Shown: positions 22,386-31,249 of the stretch, piece by piece
Layout: the number at the start of each line of letters is the position of its first letter
How positions within the stretch are numbered: the stretch's first letter is position 1
Made by a program: the position numbers and the translations under genes
Origin: Lepidodermella squamata
Lineage: Eukaryota > Gastrotricha
Assembly: GCA_047495785.1 (NCBI GenBank)
Contig: JBLDXI010000001.1
Coordinates: 1,488,001-1,552,000, forward strand
Direction of reading: 5' to 3'
DNA length: 64,000 bases
The notes under the pieces: model-generated
The model's input: the letters and a program-made list of their open reading frames with translations, nothing else
Told to the model about the DNA's origin: nothing
The model's database searches: none

Positions 22386-23291
22386 ATGGCCGAGAGGAAA
22401 TCTCAGCAGAAATGGTATCCCGTTGATTGGGATCCTAAACATGGATCGGTCAACAAGTTTCAAGGCAGCCATCCGTTGCGCGAACGCGCGAAAAAAATTG
22501 ACCAGGGAATTTTGGTCATCCGTATCGAAATGCCATTTAATGCTTGGTGCTTGAAATGCAACAACCATATAGGCATGGGCGTTCGTTATAATGCCGAGAA
22601 AACAAAAGTTGGCATGTACCATTCTACTCCGATTCTACAATTCAAGCTCAAGTGTCACTTATGCGACAACATTATGATACTACAAACTGACCCTGAAAAT
22701 CGAGACTATGTCTTTATCAGCGGTGGCAAACGGAAAGAACAGCGTTGGGATGCCGAGGACAACGGGCAGATCGCTCCGATGGATCGCGAGGATCACCGAC
22801 GTTTAGAGTCTGATGCAATGTTTCGGTTGGAGCACAATGCTAATGATGTGGCGAAACTCGCAGCAGCGGAGCCGACTTTTTCGGAAACAATGACCCTTCA
22901 AAACGAGCGCGATCGAGACGATTGCGAAATGAATCGAGCTCTTCGAACACAGCTTCGTGAGATGCGAAAAGCTGCCTCAGAAACTACTGCTAATGGAGGG
23001 ATAAAGCTACTTCCTGCTTCAGATAACGATCGAAATCAAGCCGCCTTAATTCGAGCTATCGCAACTAAATCACTCAGTTCAAAATCTAAGGAATCACGCT
23101 TCGCGAGAACTTTGGCTTTGGTTCGGAGAAACAAAGCAATTTCAAAACCTTTGTCATCGAATAAGTCTCTTCACGTGCTTTCTGTACGGAGTGATTTAGT
23201 GAAGAAAGTTGAAGACACTCCATCTTCGTCCACCACTCGATCTTCTTTACCTCTTGTCGCTGATTACGATTCCAGCGGAGAAAGCGACTAA
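22386..23291 (+). CDS. YJU2B: YJU2B (CCDC130), CWC16-family splicing factor
   Basis: A 301-aa single exon. The N-terminus matches the family (KWYPVDWDPKHGSVNKF), and two CxxC pairs form a zinc site (WCLKCNNHIGMGVRYNAEK and KCHLC), followed by QTDPENRDYVFISGGKRKEQRWD. The C-terminal half is charged and helical, then Ser-rich. YJU2 family proteins act in the spliceosome around step-one branching; YJU2B is the less studied paralogue. ATG 22386 is preferred over an in-frame ATG at 22377. An acceptor-like CTTGGTTAG lies about 20 bp upstream. It is 140 bp downstream of torsin. Confidence 0.9.
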   Translation: MAERKSQQKWYPVDWDPKHGSVNKFQGSHPLRERAKKIDQGILVIRIEMPFNAWCLKCNNHIGMGVRYNAEKTKVGMYHSTPILQFKLKCHLCDNIMILQTDPENRDYVFISGGKRKEQRWDAEDNGQIAPMDREDHRRLESDAMFRLEHNANDVAKLAAAEPTFSETMTLQNERDRDDCEMNRALRTQLREMRKAASETTANGGIKLLPASDNDRNQAALIRAIATKSLSSKSKESRFARTLALVRRNKAISKPLSSNKSLHVLSVRSDLVKKVEDTPSSSTTRSSLPLVADYDSSGESD

Positions 23292-23370
23292 ATATAATAT
23301 TTAAAATAAATTTTTACAGTCTCAAAACATATTTTACCTTGTTAGGGAATTATATTGAAGTATTTGAAAA

Positions 23371-23706
23371 ATGGAAGGAGGCAAAGACGTCCGTCGTCCG
23401 AATCGTATATTCCGTTTCAAGCCGTCTTACACTGTCAACGGAAATGGCGAGAAGCAGCCGGGTAATCTGGAAGACCCACTGCCGGAATATATGCATTTCA
23501 TCGGCATGCTGTTTTCGATGTTTGGCCTCATGATGAAACATAAGTTCTGCGCCTGGTGCGCAGTTCTCTGCTCGTTGGTCGGGTTCGCGAATTCTCGAGC
23601 CAGCGACGATGGGAAACAAGTCCTGTCAAGCTTTATGCTTTCGATTGCTGCAATCGTCATGTGCTACGTCCAAAACCCGGCTCCAATGAGCTTGCCCTGG
23701 GCATAG
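23371..23706 (+). CDS. WDR83OS: PAT complex subunit Asterix (WDR83OS)
   Basis: A 111-aa single exon. The pattern [65 protein letters not shown] and a final PW is nearly unchanged from vertebrate Asterix. Three membrane segments are expected. With CCDC47 it forms the intramembrane PAT chaperone that shields polar transmembrane helices of new multipass proteins at the ER translocon. The N-terminus has an extra Asn/Gly-rich stretch of about 8 residues. It lies 80 bp after YJU2B and 207 bp before BDP1, on the same strand. Confidence 0.95.
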   Translation: MEGGKDVRRPNRIFRFKPSYTVNGNGEKQPGNLEDPLPEYMHFIGMLFSMFGLMMKHKFCAWCAVLCSLVGFANSRASDDGKQVLSSFMLSIAAIVMCYVQNPAPMSLPWA

Positions 23707-23912
23707 AACATTGAATCTAAAACGAAAATTTACTGTTTTAGTAAAACTATCATAAAATCTTGTCGTGTGCAAACAGGCTAAAATAAGCCCACTTAAAATA
23801 ATTGTCGTTTCGACTAAAATATTTGAAGCGTGCTCACAATTTCAATTAAACAGTTGTTCAAATGTTTTTATTTTATTTTCTTAGATGATTTAGTGAATTT
23901 ATTTCGGAAAAA

Positions 23913-25457
23913 ATGCCAGTTATTCGCCGATTCAAGCCTACAATCGGCGGGGCGGCGGCGCCCGCTGGTGGCAACGACCACCCCCAGCCAGCTGCTAATG
24001 TTCCATCCGTTTCTGGAGCCGGAAATCCCGCGACTTCTCACGCGGAACATCATCATCACCACCACCACCAGCATCACCATCATCATCAATCGACTTCGGT
24101 TACAGTGCCAACGCCGAAGGAACCAGAGCCGCTGATTGCATCCCCAAATCCAGACGCTCAACGGAAGCGACCGACTTCGATCTCACTTTCCGTCTCTCAC
24201 GGTAGTCAACACTCGTCGCCAGCCGCTCATCTTCCGACCCCATCACCGCTTCCAACGAGCAGCAACAGCAAAACTGTTGAGAGCGAGGTCACTTCGGAAA
24301 ATGCGACCGTCCTACCTGTTAATCAGCTTGAATCATCATCATCATCATCTGCTCTATCAGAAGGCCTGAAAATTCGGCGTGCTCATCAGGAAAATCTCAT
24401 TGTCAGTGACAATCATTCAGAGAAACCAAGTAACGAAAAACCAGTCCAGCGACCTCCTTCTCCATCTTGTTCATCCGTCTCCAATTCTCGGGCGTCATCG
24501 CCAACCCCATCTATTGCCTGTAGTACGACTTCTTCAGTTTTCGGCAAGTCATCAAAGCGCCGCAGTTTACTCGCTAAACCCATCGAATTGCCAAATAAGG
24601 ATGAAATAGTGCCGGAAAAACTTAAAATGCGAGATTTTCTGCTGTTTAACCCCGATGGATCGCCCATGCGATGGCGGCGTCAAGAACAGCAGATTGCCCA
24701 GCAGCCGGATGAGGAATTACCGTTGAAAAACCGGTTGCGCGGAAATATGTCGCCACCCCCTCCGCCTCCAGCGGCCCCGTCTGGAACGCCGCGAGTCCGT
24801 CTCGGCGAGTCGGGCGAGGCGATTATCAACGAGGAATCACTTGTTATCGATACGATGGGCAACCGACCCGATCCGAACACTGTTTCGCGGGTCGGAGCTG
24901 TTCATGAAGAGCTCGAATCAACAACGACGTACACGACGTACGCCCGATACCGTCTAAAGGGCAGGGCCAAGGGCAAAAAGTGGTCAAAGGAAGAAACTGC
25001 GCGATTTTTTGTCGCTCTTCGTTGTTGCGGTCTAGATTTTTCTATGATTTCTAAATTCTTCCCAGACCGTGATCAGCGGGAACTTCGAAATAAGTTCAAA
25101 GCTGAGGATAAACGTGACCCTGACGTTGTCACGCGATTTTTGACCGGAGGCGGGGATGACGATATGGGAAACTACGACCCGCTGGCTTTGTTAGCTACCT
25201 CATCGACCTGCGGTCTTGATTCAAAAAAGCGGGAAAAGAAACCGAAACGGCCACCGCCAACGGGTAATTCGAATCGCGGCGAGGGCCTACCTCGAGGCCG
25301 CGGTAGTAAAGTCAATCTGACCATGGGTGAAGACTCGGTCAGCTCAGATAGCGGCGAGGGGTCTGACCCTGAGCCAGTTGAGGAAGAAATTGGTCAGAAA
25401 AAACGACGTCTCGTCATTTCCGAATCATCTGATTCCACCGAACGTGAAACTGTGTGA
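23913..25457 (+). CDS. BDP1: TFIIIB subunit BDP1 (B double-prime)
   Basis: A 514-aa single exon. The Myb/SANT domain is at about 354-410 (KKWSKEETARFFVALRCCG, FSMISKFFPDRDQRELRNKF). Before it, KMRDFLLFNPDGSPM is the short helix motif conserved in BDP1. The N-terminus starts MPVIRRFKPTI as in other BDP1 proteins, then runs into low-complexity sequence with a 14-residue His-rich tract coded by a CAT/CAC microsatellite. BDP1 joins TBP and BRF1 on Pol III promoters and is needed for promoter opening. It is much shorter than the human protein (about 2,600 aa) and close in size to yeast BDP1. TTTTATTTTCTTAG sits 28 bp upstream of the ATG. Confidence 0.9.
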   Translation: MPVIRRFKPTIGGAAAPAGGNDHPQPAANVPSVSGAGNPATSHAEHHHHHHHQHHHHHQSTSVTVPTPKEPEPLIASPNPDAQRKRPTSISLSVSHGSQHSSPAAHLPTPSPLPTSSNSKTVESEVTSENATVLPVNQLESSSSSSALSEGLKIRRAHQENLIVSDNHSEKPSNEKPVQRPPSPSCSSVSNSRASSPTPSIACSTTSSVFGKSSKRRSLLAKPIELPNKDEIVPEKLKMRDFLLFNPDGSPMRWRRQEQQIAQQPDEELPLKNRLRGNMSPPPPPPAAPSGTPRVRLGESGEAIINEESLVIDTMGNRPDPNTVSRVGAVHEELESTTTYTTYARYRLKGRAKGKKWSKEETARFFVALRCCGLDFSMISKFFPDRDQRELRNKFKAEDKRDPDVVTRFLTGGGDDDMGNYDPLALLATSSTCGLDSKKREKKPKRPPPTGNSNRGEGLPRGRGSKVNLTMGEDSVSSDSGEGSDPEPVEEEIGQKKRRLVISESSDSTERETV

Positions 25458-25956
25458 AAACCATTCCTGCTAACAACAGGACCTAAGCAATAACGGTCAG
25501 GTTAAATTTTTCGCATGAAACATGAAAATGATTTTATATTTAATTATACACAGAAAATTCTAGTGAGGCAATTGTATTGATAGTTCACTTCTCCGTTATT
25601 GTTTTTGTGAAGCATATTATGGATGATGACACGCTCAATTGTTTTTTGTGTGAGAAATTTCCCTCATCCGATGTCGCTTATTTCGAAGCTTCTTCTGGTG
25701 CATGTGCGTTCTTCTCTCGTTTCTGGTTGAGGCACCTACGCGACGCTGCTTAACTTCTCCGTATTCGGTGATTGATATAAACAAAAAACATATGGCTTAA
25801 TTGAAAGCAAGTGCCGAATAGCCCTGCTATTCAAAAATTTTGAAGATTGAAAACCCGTAAAAACCAATATAAGCAATTTTATAATAAATTTAATATTAAA
25901 ACGAGTTTTCTTTTAATTTTAGGAATTTAATAGTTTATTCCATTTTTATCCCGGCG
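25458..25956. other. Intergenic, BDP1 to V-ATPase C
   Basis: AT-rich with no coding signal. It ends in GTTTTCTTTTAATTTTAG, a strong acceptor-like site about 35 bp before the V-ATPase C start, which could be a 5'-UTR intron or trans-splice site. Confidence 0.35.
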
Positions 25957-27233
25957 ATGGAGTTCTGGCTTATTAGTATTCCTGGTGACAAAACGCCTGA
26001 GCAGGCGTTCAATAAATTGGACCAAGCCACTAACCGCGAAAACCAGTTGTCGACGAATTTCAAGTTCCACATTCCGGAACTGAAAGTCGGCACCCTCGAT
26101 GAGTTGGTTCGTCTCTCCGATGAATTGGCTAAACTGGACAGTTATTGCGAGAGCGTTGTTGTCAAGCTGTCTCACTACCTCGCCGAAGTCATGGAAAGCA
26201 GTGCTGATTTGATTCGCGAGAATTTGAAGGCGAATGACAAGGATTTGGCGACATACTTGATGCAATTTCACTGGGACGCGGCCAAATACCCGGTGAAACA
26301 CTCGCTGCGAAATTTGACCGAGATCATCAGCAAGCAAGAGACTGCGATTGAAGGCGAACTCAAGACGAAAGCTTCAGCGTACAATTCGCTCAAGAACAAC
26401 CTGCAGTCGTTGCAACGCAGGCAGACTGGTAGCTTGTTGACCCGAAATCTGCATGATATTGTCAAGAAGGAAAATTTCGTCCTTGGATCTGACTACTTGA
26501 CCACGCTTGTTGTCGTCGTTCCCAAGGCCTATTACAATGACTGGTATGCCAAGTATCAGACTTTGACAGATATGGTCGTTCCCGGTTCGACTGAGTAAGC
26601 GCATAGTGTCGAATTTCAATTCACGGAATTTAACTTTATTTAAATTTAGGCATATTCATGAGGATGGCGAAAACGGTCTTTTCACCGTTACACTATTCCA
26701 TAAAGTCGTTGATGAGTACAAACACAAGTGCCGTGAAAACAAGTAAAATTCTAAAGCGAAATCGAAAACGTTTTAAGGAGGATGTTTTTATTTTCAGATT
26801 TGTCGTGCGAGATTTCACGTACAATGAGCAGGAGATGGAGCAGAGCAAGAATGAAATCAAGAAGCTGTCCATGGACAAGGAAAAGCAATATAAACCGCTG
26901 TTCATGTGGCTCAAAGTGAACTTCAGCGAGGCGTTCACCGGCTGGGCTCACGTCAAAGCCCTGCGAATCTTCGTCGAATCCGTCCTTCGCTACGGCCTAC
27001 CGGTCAATTTTCAGGGCGCGTTGATGTGCCCGCAGAAGAAGTCGATGAAGAGGTTAAAGGAAGTGCTGAATCACCTCTACGCCCATCTTGACACTGCCGG
27101 CGGTGATTCGCATGGCGCCGATGGCTTTGACATGCCTGGCGTCGTCCCCGGTCTCGGTCAAGAATACTACCCATACGTTCACACCAAGATTACCTTCGAA
27201 TACCCTGCCGCGGCCCGATCCTTCGATAATTAA
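25957..27233 (+). CDS. ATP6V1C: V-type proton ATPase subunit C
   Basis: Three exons (25957-26594, 26650-26742, 26798-27233; introns 55 and 55 bp) give 388 aa, the usual length. It opens [13 protein letters not shown] and has the conserved central LSDELAKLD and the C-terminal block [46 protein letters not shown] and QEYYPYV. Subunit C joins the V1 stator arms to the V0 membrane sector and is the piece lost and regained when the proton pump is switched off and on. Last gene of the same-strand run that starts at torsin. Confidence 0.96.
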
Positions 27234-28616
27234 TTCTTTAGCTGGGAAACGCTAGAATAACTTCGATCATGATTCCGTGCAAGTAGAAGTTTGTTGGCAT
27301 TTTCTTGGCCTATGATTTTTCACTCGCTCGTGCACTAGACATTATTATAATTATCAATAGCGATCGGTCTATTTTTATTGTTAGAATATAAACTATCTTG
27401 CACGTTGTAAGTGCAATCGTCGTCAAAATATCTTCATTTTTTATGACAGTTTTTGCGAGGCTTCAAACAAATCTTTCTTACTGATAGTTCGCACGGTGAT
27501 CGCGCAATATTTCTGCAAGCTTGTAATTTAAACAATACTTGAATAAATTCTAAATTGACGTCGAAGTATTCGATTAATACTTTTGCCTTTTTGAGCCATA
27601 TTTGCTTGGCCAGAAATCATGGTGAGATCGTATATATAAACTGTAATGACAAATACATCGAATAATATATTTTTGAAAGTTATAGCTAAATTCTCGACGC
27701 CTGGTCTCTTTTCTTCTTCAATCATATGTGACTACTTTTCGTAGTTCGCGTTGTGTAATTCTTCTGGTGCCTCCATGTGATTTAGCTGTAGAAAGGATAT
27801 ACTTCTAGCTTTATTTCCGGTGTAAGTACGCATTACTGCGTATTTTCTTGGCCCCGTTAATCTTTGATTCAAGAGCCACGATTCACAATACTGTAGTTGT
27901 TACTTTGCCTCCTAATTGTATTTCAATCATAATTTAGAAGTAAATATGCAAATACGGCTAGACCCTGTCTTTTCATGTCTTGTGATGCTATACGTAAACT
28001 AAAGTTTTATTTGTATCTTTGTCTTTTCTCTCAATTAAATTATTTGATGATAGTCGATCGAGTGAATCACATTTCAAAATCGCAACAAAATCACAAATCA
28101 TTTCTACGATAGTATTGCGTATTACCTATGATATGTAAAAATTGTACCTGTTATTCTTTGATAATTCTCTATTGCGCAGAGCAGATGCCTATATATTGAA
28201 AATAATCGTCATGTTTTAGCATGCTTGTCCTTTACATTTGCTGGATGTTCAATGTTTCGCATTGATTTGCAATGAAATTATTGTTTTACGTTCCAAAGAG
28301 TTATTAATTTAATTTTTGTCTTCATTATCAGTGTAATGTGTACCATTCTTCTTCCGCGAAAATAAAGTGAAACATGTCAGCTATTGAATTTCTGCATTAA
28401 ATCGAAAGCGAAAGAAGAAAGCGGAAATGAGTTATATTTTTCGAGAATATCGGTGAAATGGTTCGTGCGGCTGATTTAGGGATGGTATCAGCTGATTCTA
28501 TTGTAAGCCGCCGAGCTGACGGGACAATGCAGCAAGTGTTTTTTTTAAATATCATGTTTTATTTGGGTTCGAGTACGGACGGTACTTCTTTCCGCAGCAA
28601 ATTCATTTTATTCAAT

Positions 28617-28985
28617 CATGGACACCAGGCCATGTTTGATGAGAAGTTATTCTTGATGCCAGTTGATAGCGTGATTCGAGGGCTATCGTTTGGCACTAAT
28701 TTTGCCGAGTGATCCCTCGTCAAAGTTTCACCAATAGGGCGATTTGTGAAACAAAGGTAAGATGTCTTCAGAATTTCCATCATATCCCCAAAATCAAGGA
28801 TGATAAAGTTGCCTGCCCAGGGCTCAGTAATCGGTAACAATTTTACACTGTAAACGTGATTCTCCGAGCGGTCGCCGAAATATTCCCGAATTTCGATAAG
28901 TTTCTAACATGTTTTTATTGCTGTCCTTGATAATGAAACAATGCAGCTCGATTTTAGGAATCCACCTTTGAAATTTCTCGGACTT
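28617..28985 (-). pseudogene. Broken protein-like stretch of unknown family
   Basis: On the minus strand, about 95 codons (start near 28905) read KLIEIREYFGDRSENHVYSV ... GNFIILDFGDMMEIL and end at a TGA at 28617, with AATAAA eight bases later. Upstream the protein-like reading moves to another frame (WIPKIELHCFIIKDSNKNML), as if a base had been gained or lost. The pattern loosely recalls LAGLIDADG homing endonucleases, but no catalytic motif is visible and I do not claim that family. It could also be a 3' exon whose partners I missed. Confidence 0.25.
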
Positions 28986-29987
28986 TCTAACAATTCTTCC
29001 GAAATATTATGGTATTATGTAATGATGGATTCGTAGATCGTATAATTGGGATTAGAATTTAGGCAAATTGCTAGGATTTTGAATTAATATTGCTAATCGA
29101 TTTGCGTATATGGCCTCGTACTAATGGAGAATCGGGGATTTCAAATTACGGGTATTTATTTTGGCGAATGTACTAGAAGCTGAACTTAAAACCAGCCGGT
29201 ATGATCCCGGTGTAGCCTCTTAAACTCATTTAACGTCGGTGATAGGCACTGAAATGCTCTGCTAAATTATTATTAATTATTCAAAGTCTTGATGGGAAGA
29301 AGATTACTGTCAAAATGTTGTTTTTTTGCCAAACAGGATAAAGCTACCATCAGATGGCGCTAAGCTATGACCCGACCCATTGGGCTTTTCTTCGCGAAGC
29401 AGACATCTAAAAAGACATAGATTAGTTAGCAGGATACGAGAATCTGACTAGCCAAAGACGAACACAATGAAAAACAATTATTTGGGTAGAAAACTGAGGC
29501 TGAAGATACGGATTCAGCAATGCAAAAGTGCTAATCGCAAAGAAGGGACGACAGCGCCACAATTTGTTGTCTGAAAAGAGTTGGGCGAGGAAACGTCTGA
29601 AAGGAGCGTCGGCGAGAGACGGGAGGTGGATTAACCCAGTCTCGCCCGAAATTGGTGAGCCGGCCCTCCAGGGCCAGAACTGAGACGCGGTTCCTGTAAA
29701 ATTTCCTATTCATAAAAAACAACAACGCGTTGCAAATTAAATAAAATACTCTTAACGATAGGAAGAGACTTTGCGCCATCAATCCAACAATGCTTTTCCG
29801 TGAGTTTCTGATTGGGATAACACCAGATGTCGCGCCTTTTCAGTTCACTTGAGCAGGATAGGAATATTTAATGATCTCCAATTTGTCCCTGGTCCCTTTC
29901 GGGTGGCAGTAACATTAATCGAGGCCCATCCGATGGACGGGACCTTTATCATTTAGAGTCGGTCTTGGAATAGCGGCTACGTGAGAC

Positions 29988-29995
29988 TATATAAA
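29988..29995 (+). promoter_or_regulatory. TATA box upstream of CDC25-like gene
   Basis: TATATAAA at 29988-29995 predicts transcription starting near 30018-30025. That would exclude the ATG at 30006 and supports the ATG at 30093 as the CDC25 start. Confidence 0.45.
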
Positions 29996-30092
29996 CCACA
30001 ACGAGATGGCAGTTAAATTGAATCATTGCATTCACGCAATTCAATTAAATAACAAGCTTTTACCACTTATTCACTCTCATCTTCAATTCGAA

Positions 30093-31011
30093 ATGGCCAC
30101 TCAAACTCAACAAGAAGTTTGCGCCATGCTGCAATCGAACGCCTTGCTGTCGATCATTTCGAACGCGGCTCTGCTCGGCTCGATGGCGAATCTTTCGCTC
30201 GAGAACTCGATTTCGCAAGACCAGTTCGAAGAGCCTAAACACCAGGTGAGCATCAATTCCTTGAAAATTTATAAATCACCACAAAGTAAATTATTATTCA
30301 ATTTTATTAATATTTTGTTCTATCTTTCAGACTCTTCTTCCTTGCTCGCCCGAGAAAAGCCTAGTCGCCATCAAGCCGCAAGTTCTAGTCGATCTGATGG
30401 ATGGCAAGTTCGCCGGCTGTGTCGACACGTTCGAAATCGCCGACTGCCGCTACCCGTTCGAGTACGACGGTGGTCACATTCGCAATGCCGTCAACACCCC
30501 GCTGATGTCTCAGGTCGAAACGGTGTTCCCGATCACCGGCCAGCCTGGCCACAACCAGCGCCGTGTTCTCATCTTCCACTGCGAGTTCAGCAGCCAGCGC
30601 GGCCCGGCGATGCTGCGTCGTTTTCGCAAGGCCGATCGCGATCGCAACAAGGCCAACTACCCGAGGCTGGACTACCCGGAGGTGTACCTGCTCGAGGGCG
30701 GCTACAAGGCGTTCATCGAGTACTGCGAAGTCAACGGCCGCTTCGACTTGCTGTCGACGCCCAACCAGCCGACACTCGAATCGCGCCGCAGCTATTACGT
30801 AACCATGCGTGACGCTGCTTTTCACGCTCAAGAACGCAGTTGGCGCCGAGCTGTCGACAATGACCGAGCTTCTTCGTCATCGTCTACCTCGAGCAATGTC
30901 GATGCAACACCGCCGAGCAAGCGATCTTCGACTACCGGCAAACTCGGTCTTCGCAGCCGCGTCGGCGGTCTGTTGCCTAAACGTCGTCTCGACCTTGAAA
31001 TCGAGGTGTAA
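30093..31011 (+). CDS. CDC25: Short CDC25-type phosphatase
   Basis: Two exons (30093-30245, 30331-31011; 85-bp intron) give about 277 aa; an in-frame ATG at 30006 would add 29 residues. The rhodanese-type catalytic domain has DCRYPFEYDGGHIRNAVN, the CX5R loop HCEFSSQRGP with catalytic Cys at about 135 and Arg at 141, then YPRLDYPEVYLLEGGYKAF. CDC25 removes inhibitory phosphates from cyclin-dependent kinases. The usual long, phosphorylated N-terminal regulatory region is almost absent (about 50 residues). A Ser-rich tail with basic patches ends the protein. A TATA box lies upstream, which is unusual for housekeeping genes and may mean regulated expression. Confidence 0.88.
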
Positions 31012-31249
31012 ATAACTCTTGTAAAGTTCATCTCTATCTTTATCCGTTATGACTGCCACCTGGCAAAATTTTATGTTTTTATTTTATGGTTCTTAAAGTT
31101 TATAACGAAGAAGTAAAATTAAATTTCGAATAGAAAGGCTTTTTTCTTGTAAATGAATACCGCTAAGCCAATATACTTTTATTACAGCAACATTTTTACG
31201 ACAGTGTGCAGTCAGTTCAGCTTTATGGTCTAAAACCACTTTTTGTTGA

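Larger units (their letters stand above)
27234..30005. other. 2.8-kb gene-poor region
   Basis: The first part is very AT-rich, probably the long V-ATPase C 3' UTR. No intact gene is seen. On the minus strand near 28985-28617 there is a protein-like but broken stretch (see the pseudogene entry). The region from about 29000 to 29980 shows no coding signal. Confidence 0.4.
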
